This document shows, piece after piece, positions 1 to 11,100 of a stretch of 64,000 nt of DNA (position 1 is its first letter; each line of letters opens with the position of its first letter). Both the position numbers and the translations under genes were made by a program. This DNA comes from Erythrocercus mccallii (taxonomy: Eukaryota; Chordata; Aves; Passeriformes; Dicruridae): assembly GCA_013397435.1 (NCBI GenBank), contig VZRG01001530.1, forward strand, positions 62,001-126,000. The letters run 5' to 3'. Under the pieces are notes generated by a model. That model had not been told where the DNA came from. It saw only the letters and a program-made list of their open reading frames with translations, and ran no database searches.

Positions 1-170
1 GCAGGACGGAGCGCCCCGGTCCCGGCGGGGCGCGGGAGGCGCGGGGCAGGCGGGAGGCTCTGCTGGGGACACTGCTGGGGGGGCGCAGCGAGGAGCGGGC
101 GAGTGGCGGAACTCACCGCGAGCTTGGAGGGAGCCCCGGGGCAAGTGGAGGCGGCGGCGGGCGAGGCAAG
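1..170. promoter_or_regulatory. GC-rich CpG island upstream of the U4 gene
   Basis: This stretch is dominated by G and C with many CpG dinucleotides and several GC-box-like runs. It leads directly into the U4 snRNA promoter. No octamer (ATGCAAAT or its complement), which usually marks the distal element of a vertebrate snRNA gene about 200-250 bp upstream, is visible. If present, it would lie just left of the window. No coding sequence is recognised here. Confidence 0.5.
113..130 (+). promoter_or_regulatory. Proximal sequence element (PSE) of the U4 gene
   Basis: The 18-base element begins TCACC and ends GGAGG. It matches the vertebrate snRNA PSE pattern (TCACC followed by a degenerate T/A-containing tail ending in purines). 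It ends 43 bases before the first base of U4, the normal spacing for the SNAPc-bound PSE of RNA polymerase II snRNA genes. There is no TATA box between it and the gene, consistent with Pol II rather than Pol III (U6-type) transcription. Confidence 0.6.
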
Positions 171-172
171 TC

Positions 173-317
173 AGCTTTGCGCAGTGGCAGTATCGTAGCC
201 AATGAGGTTAATCCGAGGCGCGATTATTGCTAATTGAAAACTTTTCCCAATACCCCGCCATGACGACTTGAAATATAGTCGGCATTGGCAATTTTTGACA
301 GTCTCTACGGAGACTGA
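173..317 (+). ncRNA. RNU4: U4 spliceosomal snRNA
   Basis: This 145-base RNA is collinear with vertebrate U4. It pairs with U6 in the U4/U6.U5 tri-snRNP and holds U6 inactive until spliceosome activation. Visible parts are the 5' U6-pairing segment (stem II, about 173-188), the 5' stem-loop with the kink-turn bound by SNU13/15.5K (about 198-224), the stem I segment (about 228-235), a central single-stranded region, the 3' stem-loop, and an Sm site AATTTTTG (about 290-297). Compared with the human sequence recalled from memory, I count four differences: nt 38 T>A (210), nt 88 G>A (260), nt 99 C>A (271) and the last base (317). None falls in the U6-pairing segments or Sm site, so the copy looks functional. 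Chicken is known to have two linked U4 variants (U4B and U4X), and this may correspond to one of them. Human RNU4-2 and RNU4-1 also lie upstream of PXN on the same strand. Confidence 0.96.
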
Positions 318-324
318 ATATTCT

Positions 325-340
325 GGTGAAAAAAAACAGA
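325..340 (+). terminator. snRNA 3' box of the U4 gene
   Basis: A GGTG-A8-CAGA element starts 8 bases after the U4 3' end. It fits the GTTTN(0-3)AAARNNAGA 3' box that directs Integrator-dependent 3' end formation of Pol II snRNAs. Its position and purine-rich core are as expected, and together with the PSE it supports an intact transcription unit rather than a retro-copied U4 pseudogene. Confidence 0.75.
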
Positions 341-3300
341 TTAATTGTAACATACGAAGAAAATTTCACTACGCCTCTTTAGTACGCTTTGGCTGTATAC
401 TGCTTGGGTCTACTACGGGAGATAGTGTGTTCGTTCAGCGCTGGCAGCATTTGCTGTCCCTAAAAAGGCGGTTTAATAAAATGAGGGCGCTTTTACATAA
501 AAAAGCTCGTTTCTCTTCCTCTCTAAGCTGCTGAAAAAGGAACCACTCGGTGAAAATGGAAGTGGAGGGGCTTAAGTGCTGGAGAAAGGTTTCTGGAGTA
601 GCTTTTGCTAAGCAGGATCCTTTAGGAGAGCTCAGCCTCTCAACAGGCAGGGAGGAGTCTGGGGGGAATGAAAGTCTGAAGCGTGCTTCCCTAGCTGCAG
701 AAGTCCAGAAAACCTGTTAGAGAACACTTAGTGTAAAGTACTGTAAACTCCATTTTGTGTGCATTTCTTTATTGACATCAGTTGGTTTAAGGAAAAAAAA
801 ACCAAAAAGCAACCCTCATCACAATAGAAAAAGGCTCCTTATTGTCAAAGAAATCACAAACCTTTACTCTGGAAAAAGCAGCTGCTGGTGTCAACTCCTA
901 CAATATAAGTAAACCCCATCCTTTCCTAATTTGCAGCAATTTAATAGCTAAGCAGACCCTGTGGAGGGACACTAATGACCATTGCACACCAGCTCCACTG
1001 CAGCTGGAAGCAGCTGCCCTCTGTCACTCTGTATGAGTGAGATGTACCTTCTGCTGCTGACAGCTTGCCTCTGGCATTCTCTGTACGGGCACAGAATCAG
1101 ATCCACATGTTCCATCTGGATGCTCCTGCCCTGCCAGTTAGACCCTGAGCTGGGCAGCTACTTGAAACTTTGGTAGAGTAGAAAACTTAGTAGTGAACAT
1201 CAGTGTTTCCTCTTAATAAATTTTTTAATACTTTTTTTATAACATTCAGTCATGGTGGGGTATTATACACAACAGTGACCAAGAGTGACAGTGAAATATC
1301 ATAGATTGCCTCCATCCCCCCATTTGTTCCTATTGCCAGCAATATCAATTGAAATCAAACCCTGAAGAATAGGGATGCCATTACCCTTTGGCAGAATAAG
1401 CCGCACTGGTAAATAGCAAAGGCTATTTATGTAGTTTGCAGTGAGTCATACACTACAGGTAATTTCTTGATTCTTATAAACTGTGTTGATAAGTATGGGG
1501 TTTATCACTTGGTTGTTTCTCATCTTTGCTGCCAGAATTGTCTGTGATAATGCCCTGGTGTGGCGCTTTTAATCTGCATTGCAAAGTCATGTTCTACATC
1601 TTGGTCAGAAACCAAGTTTGTTCATTTTGCTCTAATAGATCCTTTCAATAAGCATGAAGTTGGACCTCGAGTTGCATGTTGTGATTTACTGCTATTGCCT
1701 GAAGCCTAAAGCTCTGATGGATTTTTTTTCTTGCATTCACTTGAAGAAAGAGCTCAAATCCCTTGCATGATGTTCATGTGGCACAGCACAGAGGACACAC
1801 ACTGCAATGAAGGTGTTGTCATTGCTCTGCAGTTTCAAGTCACTCTGGAAAATGCACAGGTAAGTTCTAAATATGTCTTAAAAGCCAGTGTAGCTTTGTT
1901 TCTCTTCTCTGGCATAGATTGCAAATAATGATGCTTTTCTGTGGTGATATTATGAAATGAGCTTGGATCAGTCTGTTTGGCAGCCAGTCTGAAATGACAG
2001 GGGACATGTGGACAGTTAATCCATCGACCCTGAGGGTCTTGTGTGTGGCCAGTGGGTTAAGCTGTCCTTTGAGGGACTTGGTCTGTAACTGGTAAATGAC
2101 TCTTCTTCAAGAGGAAGCATGCCTTGAGCAAGTACTCTGCACAAAGACTGTGTGGAGTCAGGAAGCCCTAAAGTCCAACCTTTTGTTGACTCACTGTCTA
2201 ACTGCCTTTCCAGTTCCCAGCCCTGTTTCCCATCTGCAAGTGGGGCTGGTAACTTCTTGTTACACCTTCTGTGAAAGACAAGGGCAAATCAGCCCTTGTG
2301 TGTGTCTCAGCCACAGGGCACAGGATAAGAGGAAGGCCTGTGTATTTCTAGCAGCAGGCAGGTGTTCATAAGGGAGAGTCTAAAGCAGAGAGCAGGTAGA
2401 TGATGAGGAAACAGGAGTTCAAGGCATTGGGAAGGACAGGGTGAGCATTGCTTGGGTGGGTTTAGCTTGAGCCCACACCACTGAGAAGTTGTCTTGGCAC
2501 CTGGGGTTTTAACCTGCTCCTATTCCTTCAGCTCTCATGGGAGGGCTAGGGAGTGGCAATTTTAAGTAAGAAATGTCAGTGTGTAAAGAATGCAGTTATG
2601 AACAGCACCTGGCTGTAAGCAGGTTGGTTTTAAAAGCAGTATGCCTAGAGGATAGTATCACCCATGTGACAGCCCTGCCTTCCCACCCCAACCCTTTCAA
2701 AGCAGTGCTGAAGCCATAGGCAAAGCTTTAGTAGCAATGACTTTATTTTTTTTTTTGTTTTTAACATTGAGCAGCTTGGACACAAGTCATTTCTTGTGAG
2801 TGCAACCCTAACTGGTACTGTTACAGCTTAATTTCAGCCCAGTGACACAATAGAAACTGCTTTCTTGATTTACATTCACTTCCAGACTCCCAAAGGATAC
2901 CGTAGGAAGCTGAAAATAAAAACTGCATACCAGGCTACAATATTAACAGAGCACAGTAGGTACTTTATTTATGCAGAGGTAAAAATACAACCCAGGTTGA
3001 GGCACATGCTTGTCACATATTGCTGGAGGAAACATACAGACCCCAGGAAAGGACATGTCTCTAATGACCTTAGGTTTGCTCTGTGACCAGTCAGTGCTAG
3101 CGGTTTATGTCCCCCCACCTAGAGACATGCATCCTGAAGTTGTCATTGTACATCCAATGATGGATTTTGAGAAAAAACAGTACCTCCAAATAAGTTTTTA
3201 CATTTTCTGAGGGACACCAGCAAGGGGGATGTCCGGTGAGATCTTTGGCATGGATGGTGAACCAAGCACTGAAAGTCTTTGCTTATATTTGTGTTGTACT

Positions 3301-4149
3301 TAGATCTCAGTAAGAATATTATTTTCTGACAAGTCCTAGATTTGGAGTAAAAGCTGGAATGAATTCCTCAGAGGTTGTTGACTATTCGTAAGCATTGGCC
3401 GGGATAAGGGAGGAGGTATTTCCCTGCCCCCCTAGCGATAATTCCCATTAAAGCATGACTTAACACAGGAAATAATGATGTCTGACTTGTGCTAGCAGGG
3501 GAAACTGGGCATGTTTGTGCCTAGAGAGTGAAAAATACAGCACTGGAGATTGCTGACAGCTGACCTCACGGTCTCTGTTTTATGGAAATACAATTCTGTA
3601 ATCTCAGCTCAACAACAGGACATGTGCTGTTCAGTTCTGGGAACATTCTCTGACATGGTAGTAATTTTGTAAGGAAAAGAGCTACAAGAGTCATGTTTCC
3701 TGGATCCTCGGCAGTTCCCACACTGATATTTTTTGGTGTATCTCATCAGATTAAGAGGTGAACATGTGGGCTGAGCAACTGCATTTACTGCCATGTCAAC
3801 TTGGCTGGAGCACAGTGGGAAACTGTAGCTCTGATGAGGGTTCGAGCTGTGCTGTGGCTCGGACAATGCAAGGACTTTGCTGTTTTACACAGGTTTGAAA
3901 GGAAAAGTATGTGGGAAATGATGGTTCAAAATCACCACTTGAGAAATCCAGGTGGGCTGTTACGGTCCTTGAACACAGCAAAGAAGTGGCTGGTGATTTT
4001 CCTTCATGGTGGCCACAGCTTGAGGAATATTGTTCAGGAAAGGTTTCTGCTGCCCAGCTTCCCTGGGACGGGGTACATCAGCTGAGGCTCTGCAATGTTT
4101 GTTTGAAGGTTTTGGGGCACAGCCCCACCGCAGCAGCCCGTAAGCCTAG
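341..4149. other. U4-PXN intergenic region, no gene recognised
   Basis: I see no conserved coding exon or RNA gene here. The first 200 bases after U4 keep an unusual number of CpGs for their moderate GC content. The rest is CpG-poor, AT-balanced DNA with T-rich runs (for example near 1220 and 2745). Short open frames exist but match no protein I recognise and lack good splice-site context. Confidence 0.5.
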
Positions 4150-5150
4150 CGCGGCTGATCACTGCCCTGGGAGGACATTCCTTCGGGAAAGAGTCCTGCT
4201 CCTGCAGCGAACAGCGCGGGGCTCGCCTCGCCTTCCTGCTCACTCTCGGGCGCGCCCGGGGCCGCAGGCGAGCGGGACGGCTCCTCTGCGGCAGGACAGG
4301 CTTCGCCCCGGGGACAGAGCCCCGCGGGCGGGTGGCGGCTCTGGGCGCTGCTGCCTCGCCCGGCATTTCCCGGGGCGCTTTCCCGGCCCGGAGCTGCGCT
4401 GCGGGGCCGAGCACCGGGCACCGAGCACCGACCCCGCNNNNNNNNNNNNNNNNNNNNNNNNNNNNNNNNNNNNNNNNNNNNNNNNNNNNNNNNNNNNNNN
4501 NNNNNNNNNNNNNNNNNNNNNNNNNNNNNNNNNNNNNNNNNNNNNNNNNNNNNNNNNNNNNNNNNNNNNNNNNNNNNNNNNNNNNNNNNNNNNNNNNNNN
4601 NNNNNNNNNNNNNNNNNNNNNNNNNNNNNNNNNNNNNNNNNNNNNNNNNNNNNNNNNNNNNNNNNNNNNNNNNNNNNNNNNNNNNNNNNNNNNNNNNNNN
4701 NNNNNNNNNNNNNNNNNNNNNNNNNNNNNNNNNNNNNNNNNNNNNNNNNNNNNNNNNNNNNNNNNNNNNNNNNNNNNNNNNNNNNNNNNNNNNNNNNNNN
4801 NNNNNNNNNNNNNNNNNNNNNNNNNNNNNNNNNNNNNNNNNNNNNNNNNNNNNNNNNNNNNNNNNNNNNNNNNNNNNNNNNNNNNNNNNNNNNNNNNNNN
4901 NNNNNNNNNNNNNNNNNNNNNNNNNNNNNNNNNNNNNCCGGCCGGGAAGGGCGCCCTGCGCTCCTGTGTCCGGGGCAGCGTGGAGTGTACTCGGGTTTCA
5001 GCAAACACCTCCTCCCCTGCCCCGCCGCAGCCGCTCCAGCCTGTTCTTGGGAGAGATCTGAACTTTGCGCGGGTATGGAGTGGGGAGCCCTCGGGGGTGA
5101 GCGGAGCCCAGCCGGGCTCGGAGCTCATCCTTGTCCTCCCTCTGCTTTTC
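4150..5150 (+). promoter_or_regulatory. PXN: CpG island interrupted by assembly gap; probable PXN promoter and first exon
   Basis: Both flanks of the N run are extremely GC-rich with dense CpGs, unlike the surrounding DNA. Paxillin exon 2 (28572) starts in the middle of the Asp5 codon, so an upstream exon encoding Met-Asp-Asp-Leu plus one base must exist. No such ATG is visible in the sequenced flanks, so the exon most likely lies in the gap. It could instead come from another upstream promoter such as the CpG cluster near 25.9 kb. Confidence 0.55.
4438..4937. other. Assembly gap (500 N)
   Basis: Exactly 500 undetermined bases in very GC-rich sequence. The round length suggests a placeholder rather than a measured size. 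Reading frames that cross it are artefacts. Confidence 0.99.
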
Positions 5151-8100
5151 CCAGGTGTGCTGCAGTATACGGTTTCCCAAAAATGAGAAATGTCAGGCAG
5201 CTGGTCTCAAGGGAAACATCTAGAGAATTTGAGTTCCTTTGGTACCAAGCCGGAAAGGGTGTGGATCTGCCTAAATCCCTTGTGCTCTGGGAGGCATTAG
5301 GGCGATTGAGTTCCGCTTATGAAACTGATTAAATCAGACACTGGGGAGGGGCTGTGATCCGTTACTTCCATTCTACCTTTAATAGAAACCAGACGTTCTG
5401 TTGACATATAGTCCAAGAAAATTGCAGGTTTATTCCTGGACCTGCAAGCTTACATTACGGTGCTGGCATAAAGCTGGTGGTCACACTTTCAGAAAACAGA
5501 CTTTGTGTCGGGCTAATAATAAAACTTCCAGGGCAAGGAGTACATCTGCTGCGTGGCCTTCTGGTGAAAGGTGTGCCCATGAAGGATTCATCCTTGGGGA
5601 GTGAAACCTTACCCTCTGCTTGAGTGAAGTAGCTGTTGGTGGAAACAGAAGTAATTTCTACTGCAGCTTCTTCTCATGGTTATTGTTCCCTTAAGTGGAG
5701 ACAGCTCTGTTTACCTTTTCTCATATCCCTCGTTCTGGTTATCTCTTGGAGATTCGGTTCAAGTTCCTAGCACGTTCAGGAATGCATTGCTAGTTAGAAC
5801 AGGATTCACCCAGTCTGTGTATTGACTTGCTGAGTGGCCCTTCAAGGTGAGCATACAGGTCCGTGTAGGGCCAGTTTAGTGTCTCCCCAACATGGTCTTT
5901 AGTAAACCGTGGGAGCTGTACTATGCCCGCTGCAACAGCTGCATTCCTGAGCTGTAGAAGTGTGACTTCCTGGTTGATGGAACAGGCTACTGCAGTCCCT
6001 TAACATTTTTTCTTTCCTCTGTAAGAGAATTAGAGGTGAACTGCAAAGAAATTGTGAAAAAGATCTGAAATTGTGCCTGATTTGTTCTTCTGGCCTCTAA
6101 AGTGTATTGGGACAACCAAAAGTTAAAGTTGTGATCTGACTTGGAAAGTAGAACTTTTAGTCTGAGCAACTTGATTTCATCAAGTCTTAATTACACTGTG
6201 TCTGTCTCAGTTTTTGTGCAGCCTTTCACACTGGACGAGATCTAATTAACAGTAAGCAGCTGAACAAAAAAAGTGTGACCCTTTCTCTCTCTAAGCTTTT
6301 CTGTGGTGTACAGAATTCACCACGGAAAAGCACACCAGCTGTTTTCCCTCTTGGAATCATTGTTAGCTCCAGAATGGCTCACTTACTGCTCTAAAGCCAT
6401 TCACCTTGGGATGCACACATAATGGAACAGTGCTGGGCTGATACAGCTCCCCTGAAATAAGTCACACTTTCTAACTCAAGTGAGAGTTGTTTGTTTTCCT
6501 TTCCTCATTATCTATGGGTGGATTATCTGAGTTGTGGATTAACTGTGCCATGGATACAGACGTCTGCACTGGCTCTGTCCAGAGTCAAGCTGGTTAGGCA
6601 GGACTTGTTGGTTCAGGCACAGTGCCATGTGGACAAAGCTGCTCTGCTTCCAGGGACAGTTTTGGCCCAAAAGGAGTTTGGTATTGAGCTGGGACTTGCA
6701 GGTTCAGAGTTGATGTCAAATAAAATTAGCTGAGACACTTCCACACCTCGCTTCTGAATCTGTCTGGTGCAGAAATGAGCAGTGAGTGAAAGGCCTTGCT
6801 GGGCATGAGGGAACTCCTCACAGAGACCATTGGTGTGTCTGTTCTTAAGTCTCTGCCTTTATCAAAAATCTCCTCCCTCTTCCTAGAGCTGGAGGATTTG
6901 ATCAGTGTGTGCATGTCCTCTGTAAAATGGAGGTCCGGAAGCATCTCAGTTTTGTGCTTGGACTGGAGAGGTTATGAAATGTATGAGAATGGATTTGTCT
7001 TGCTTTGGGGATTCATTTAGAGTTGAAAAAAAATCTTCATTCCCTTTTTACCCCCTCCTGCAGCGCTGAAGAAGCTCACACAAGAAATTTTCTGCAGGCT
7101 GGAGCTGTGCACCGTGTTGTTCTGGGGGAGCCTCCATGGCACAGGACACACAGTGCTGGGGCTGGATGTAAGCTAGAACAGCCTGTGGTGGGAAGGGGAG
7201 GAGAGCAGCTGGTCAGGCTTGTCTAGATTGTCTTCCTCCAAGCTCTCTAAGGAAACGTGTTTTGCGGATGTGCTTGGAGTTTGACAGGAAGTTTGCTGAA
7301 TGAGTTTGCCGTTCTGCAGTGCTCAAAATTGGCACAGAGACTACAGCTTTATCCTACAGAGTGAGAATCCTGACTCGGGGCTCTTGCCCCTTTCAGGGGA
7401 TTGCCAAATCACAGCCTGTGCTTCCAGCACACGAGTGACCATCCACACATACTTGCTTCAGACAATCTGAGACACTGAATGAGATGTTGAGTTACTGGTT
7501 CTGTGGTGCTACCATGCCTAAGCAGTATCCATTAGGATCTGCTTGTTGCAGAGGAAGAAACCTAATTTGTGTAATGTGTCATGTATTTATAGTGAGGAGA
7601 TTTTGACTCCAAAATTTTTTACAGCCTTTTTCTGAAAGGGGTTGTTTGCAAATACTACTGGGAAACCTTTTGGTAACTCCAAACAGAAATGGTGTGGCTT
7701 TTAGAAGCTTTCATTTGATGAAATTCTCACTTCTCTACTGCTATTTTTTTTAAAAAAAATTTGTTTTCAAAGGCTTCAGATATTTTTAAACTGGATTTTG
7801 TAATCAAAACCAGAATAACATTCACTGGAGCTTATAAAAGGTGTTTTACAAAGAAGTTATATCTGTTTAATGGGAACATATTTATGGCAGTGTTTTGGCT
7901 GTCCATGTCAACGGGATTGTGAGCTGCTTTTTTTGGGTGTGCTTGCTCACTTCTAGAAGGATTTTTCTTTTGCTAAGATTTGTCTAGCAATTTGGCTTCA
8001 AAATTCTGGGTGCATAGTTCGGGGCACAAGAGATTTCGCTTTATTAGCTGTTTTCCTCTGTTTTAGGAACTCTAATCCACCCTCTCTTCAGTGCTTAATC

Positions 8101-11100
8101 CTCTCAAGATTGACTTTAAAGGGAGCAATCTTGCCATTGATTTTTCATGGGAGCGTGGAGGGAGGTGCATGTGTTTCCATCTGTCATCTGTCCTAATGTT
8201 TGGAAGATTGCTGTGCTCTGCAGGGCGGTGCTGTCTGTCCCTCTCCAGGGGGGGATGCTTGCTTATGTCTGACTCAGTTCCTTTAGTTTGGGAGTCATAT
8301 GCTGTGGGTTTTAGGCCCTCTTGACTAAAAGTTTTCTGTGAAATTGCTCATGGTCAGCTACGCCCAGGAAATGGTATTGGGGGAAGCACTGGTAAAGTAA
8401 TTTGGTGCCTTGACTTTCTACTGGCTCAGATTTCTGAGTCCTTCCTGCCGCTGGGCGAGAAGGCTGTAAACAGAACTAATGCTCTGCACAATGGGGTTCT
8501 GACTTGTTTCAGCTCCTTAGCTGTTGTGACCCCTCGTAAAACAGGGACTTCATTGTCCTGAGCAACTCAGACAGGGAGTCCTCTGCCTCAAGCAGTGTGC
8601 GATGCAGAGAGAGGCTTCTTTTCTTGTTGCTCTATTTCCACGGAAAGGCTGGACTCTGTGCTGTCTTTAGCTCCTTTGTCCCTCGCTGGGAGAGGTCAAC
8701 TTATCCCAAGTGTTCAGCTGCCCTCCTGGTTAAAACTGATCCTCCGACACCATCTCTGCCACTAGAGAAGCAAATGGGAAACTTCTCATACACCTTCAAC
8801 TCTCTCTCCTTTTACTTTCTTTTCTAGGAAACCACGATACTTCAGTTTCTCTGGACCCTTTTTTCCTTACCTCTTACCCTTTGAAGTCTGTTATATGAAA
8901 CAAGTTGTGAAACTGTAGAAATGACAGCTAAAATTTTAAAGTCTGGCAGCAGAACAAGGACTAATAATGCACTTCTGTTTAGATCAGAGTTGGTTTTCTG
9001 ATCTGCTGCTCAGACAGATAAATCCCTTATATTAAAACTCTGTAACTAGAGGGGGGAAAAAGCCTGTCCATGGCCACAAAACAAATCTATTTGAATCGAA
9101 CTAATGTATTAGTTGTGATATCCAGAATCTGATGCAGCTTTGGAGACAGCCAGAGCAGATTCTGAATGCAGTTGTGTGTGCTAGTGGAAAATCAGTGTGT
9201 GTGAAGGATCTCTGGTCCCAGTTTCCTGCTCTGGTCTCAGCCTACACTTTCCTCTTTGTGTACTGATCCTGTGTGTCCCTTTTTGTCTGGTGCGGAAGCT
9301 GTTAATGAAGATGCTCTTCTATTCCAGCTGCCTGAAAGTGAGATATTGTCTGTGGGAAGCTTTCTCACGCTGTCATGAGATGATGAGGTTTAGGGAGTGA
9401 GTTTCTTGCTCACTTCAGGCCTGTCCTAACTAACTGAGGTTTAGTAACAAACCCTGGGAGTACAGGTTATCATGACTGTTAGGATATTGCATTTTAAAAT
9501 AAGTAGGGAGGGAACTGTCTCATTTGTGGCAGGATTTCTACATACAGTAGTGCAGAGTAGAAGCAAGAAGTGGCACTTCCAAAGTGGCTTCATCCACTTT
9601 GGTTGAAGTTGGATGGGTTAGAGAATAAGTTGTGATCTCAAATTTGTTTCGCTTGATTTAACTGCTGGCTGCTGAGGTGTTCCCTGTGGCCATCTCCCTT
9701 GCTTGTGTCCACAATAACTGTAGGACAGTTAACTGACTCAGCCAGCTGATTCTTCTCAAAGTCATTTTTTTACATGGATGGTGGAGTGGGAAGTGAGGCC
9801 ACCTCTTTTAGCTGTGGGTGATGTTTAATACAGCATAAGGTAACCATTTATCCACAGCCTCAAAAATGCACCCTAACTTAAGGCATGTTGTTTGTCTCTC
9901 TGTGAAACAGGAGTAATTAGTCCTTACCTGCAAAGTGTGGTTATGTTGGTTGAGATCTTTGTGTTTCAGCTGCCAGCTGAAAAGCTTCTTTCAAGCTTTT
10001 CTCATCACCATTGCTGGAAAAGTTTACAGTGGCAGGTTTGAATTAGATTTACAAGTTTTTATTCCTTTCTCAGCCCTGTTGAATGTTCCCTCTCTGCCTT
10101 TCTGATTGCTCATCCTTTCTTCAACCCCCATTTATGACAGGCTGTGAGTAGGGAGAAAAGATTTCCTTTCCATTCCAAGTTCCCCACAGTAGTTCTACCC
10201 TAGTCTTTCCCTTTACCACAGAGCATCGTGAAGTCATGCAAAGAATGTCGTGTGCTAAAGATATACCATAAAAATAGTAGGTGGGTGATGACTTTCTCAT
10301 GTCAGTTTTAGCTCTTTTTCCCATTCATGCTCATTCTCTTTGCAAATGGCGCCAGCAGCAACCAGCTAGCCGGGGACAGTCCTTGACTGATGGGTGTTAA
10401 AATCCATGCTTTCTCTTCTGTGCATGTGTGTTTTTAAATCCTGATGAAGCTTACAAGTTGGAATGGCAACTGCAGTGCTGTGTAACAAGTTTGGTGTTGG
10501 TGTTTTGGTTACAGGAACTGAGTCCCTGAGGTTTTGTGTTTGTGCTGTTTAGGAGTCTGGTGAGCTCTTTTTCTGCTCACACAAATGTAGCTTTTTCTTT
10601 TAGCAGACAGTAACTATTCTGAATTTACATGGGAAATTTATCTAAGCAGTTTGAGACAACTGTAAACTGAGGTGCCAAGAGAACTTATGGCAGGCCACAG
10701 GGGGAGGCAGTCTGCATTGTTAGTGCTTGGCTCCTTTTTTTCTGAGCTGGACTGTCTCTACACTGTGAACAAGTTCAGTTCAATTTATTTAAATGATGAC
10801 AAGATAGTCTGAAGTTGTCCAGTGCAGCTTGTTGTGCCACTTCTCACAGTGTTCTTATTGCCATGTATGCATCTGCGTCCATGGCTCTGCTGGCTGAGGT
10901 ACTGAGTGTCTGGCTGGCAGCATGCACTGGAGTGTAGCTTGATTTCTTGTGGTTTTTTACTGTTTATTGCACGTGTTTAAAACTCTAACATTTTGCAAAT
11001 AATTTGAAGAACATCAAAAAAAGTAAATGGCGCCCCAGGGAACAAACCTTCTGAATGACACTCTGCATGGGGAATTGTGCTTTAAATGGCTCAGCTATAA

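Noticed and set aside
3911..5332. Long open frame running across the first gap
   Set aside because: Most of its length is N. The flanking parts are GC-rich promoter-like DNA with no recognisable protein, so it is an artefact of translating undetermined bases.
9380..9437. Possible C/D-box snoRNA (ATGATGA at 9380-9386, CTGA at 9434-9437)
   Set aside because: There is no terminal stem outside the boxes, no C'/D' pair and no recognisable guide. This spacing occurs by chance in intronic DNA.
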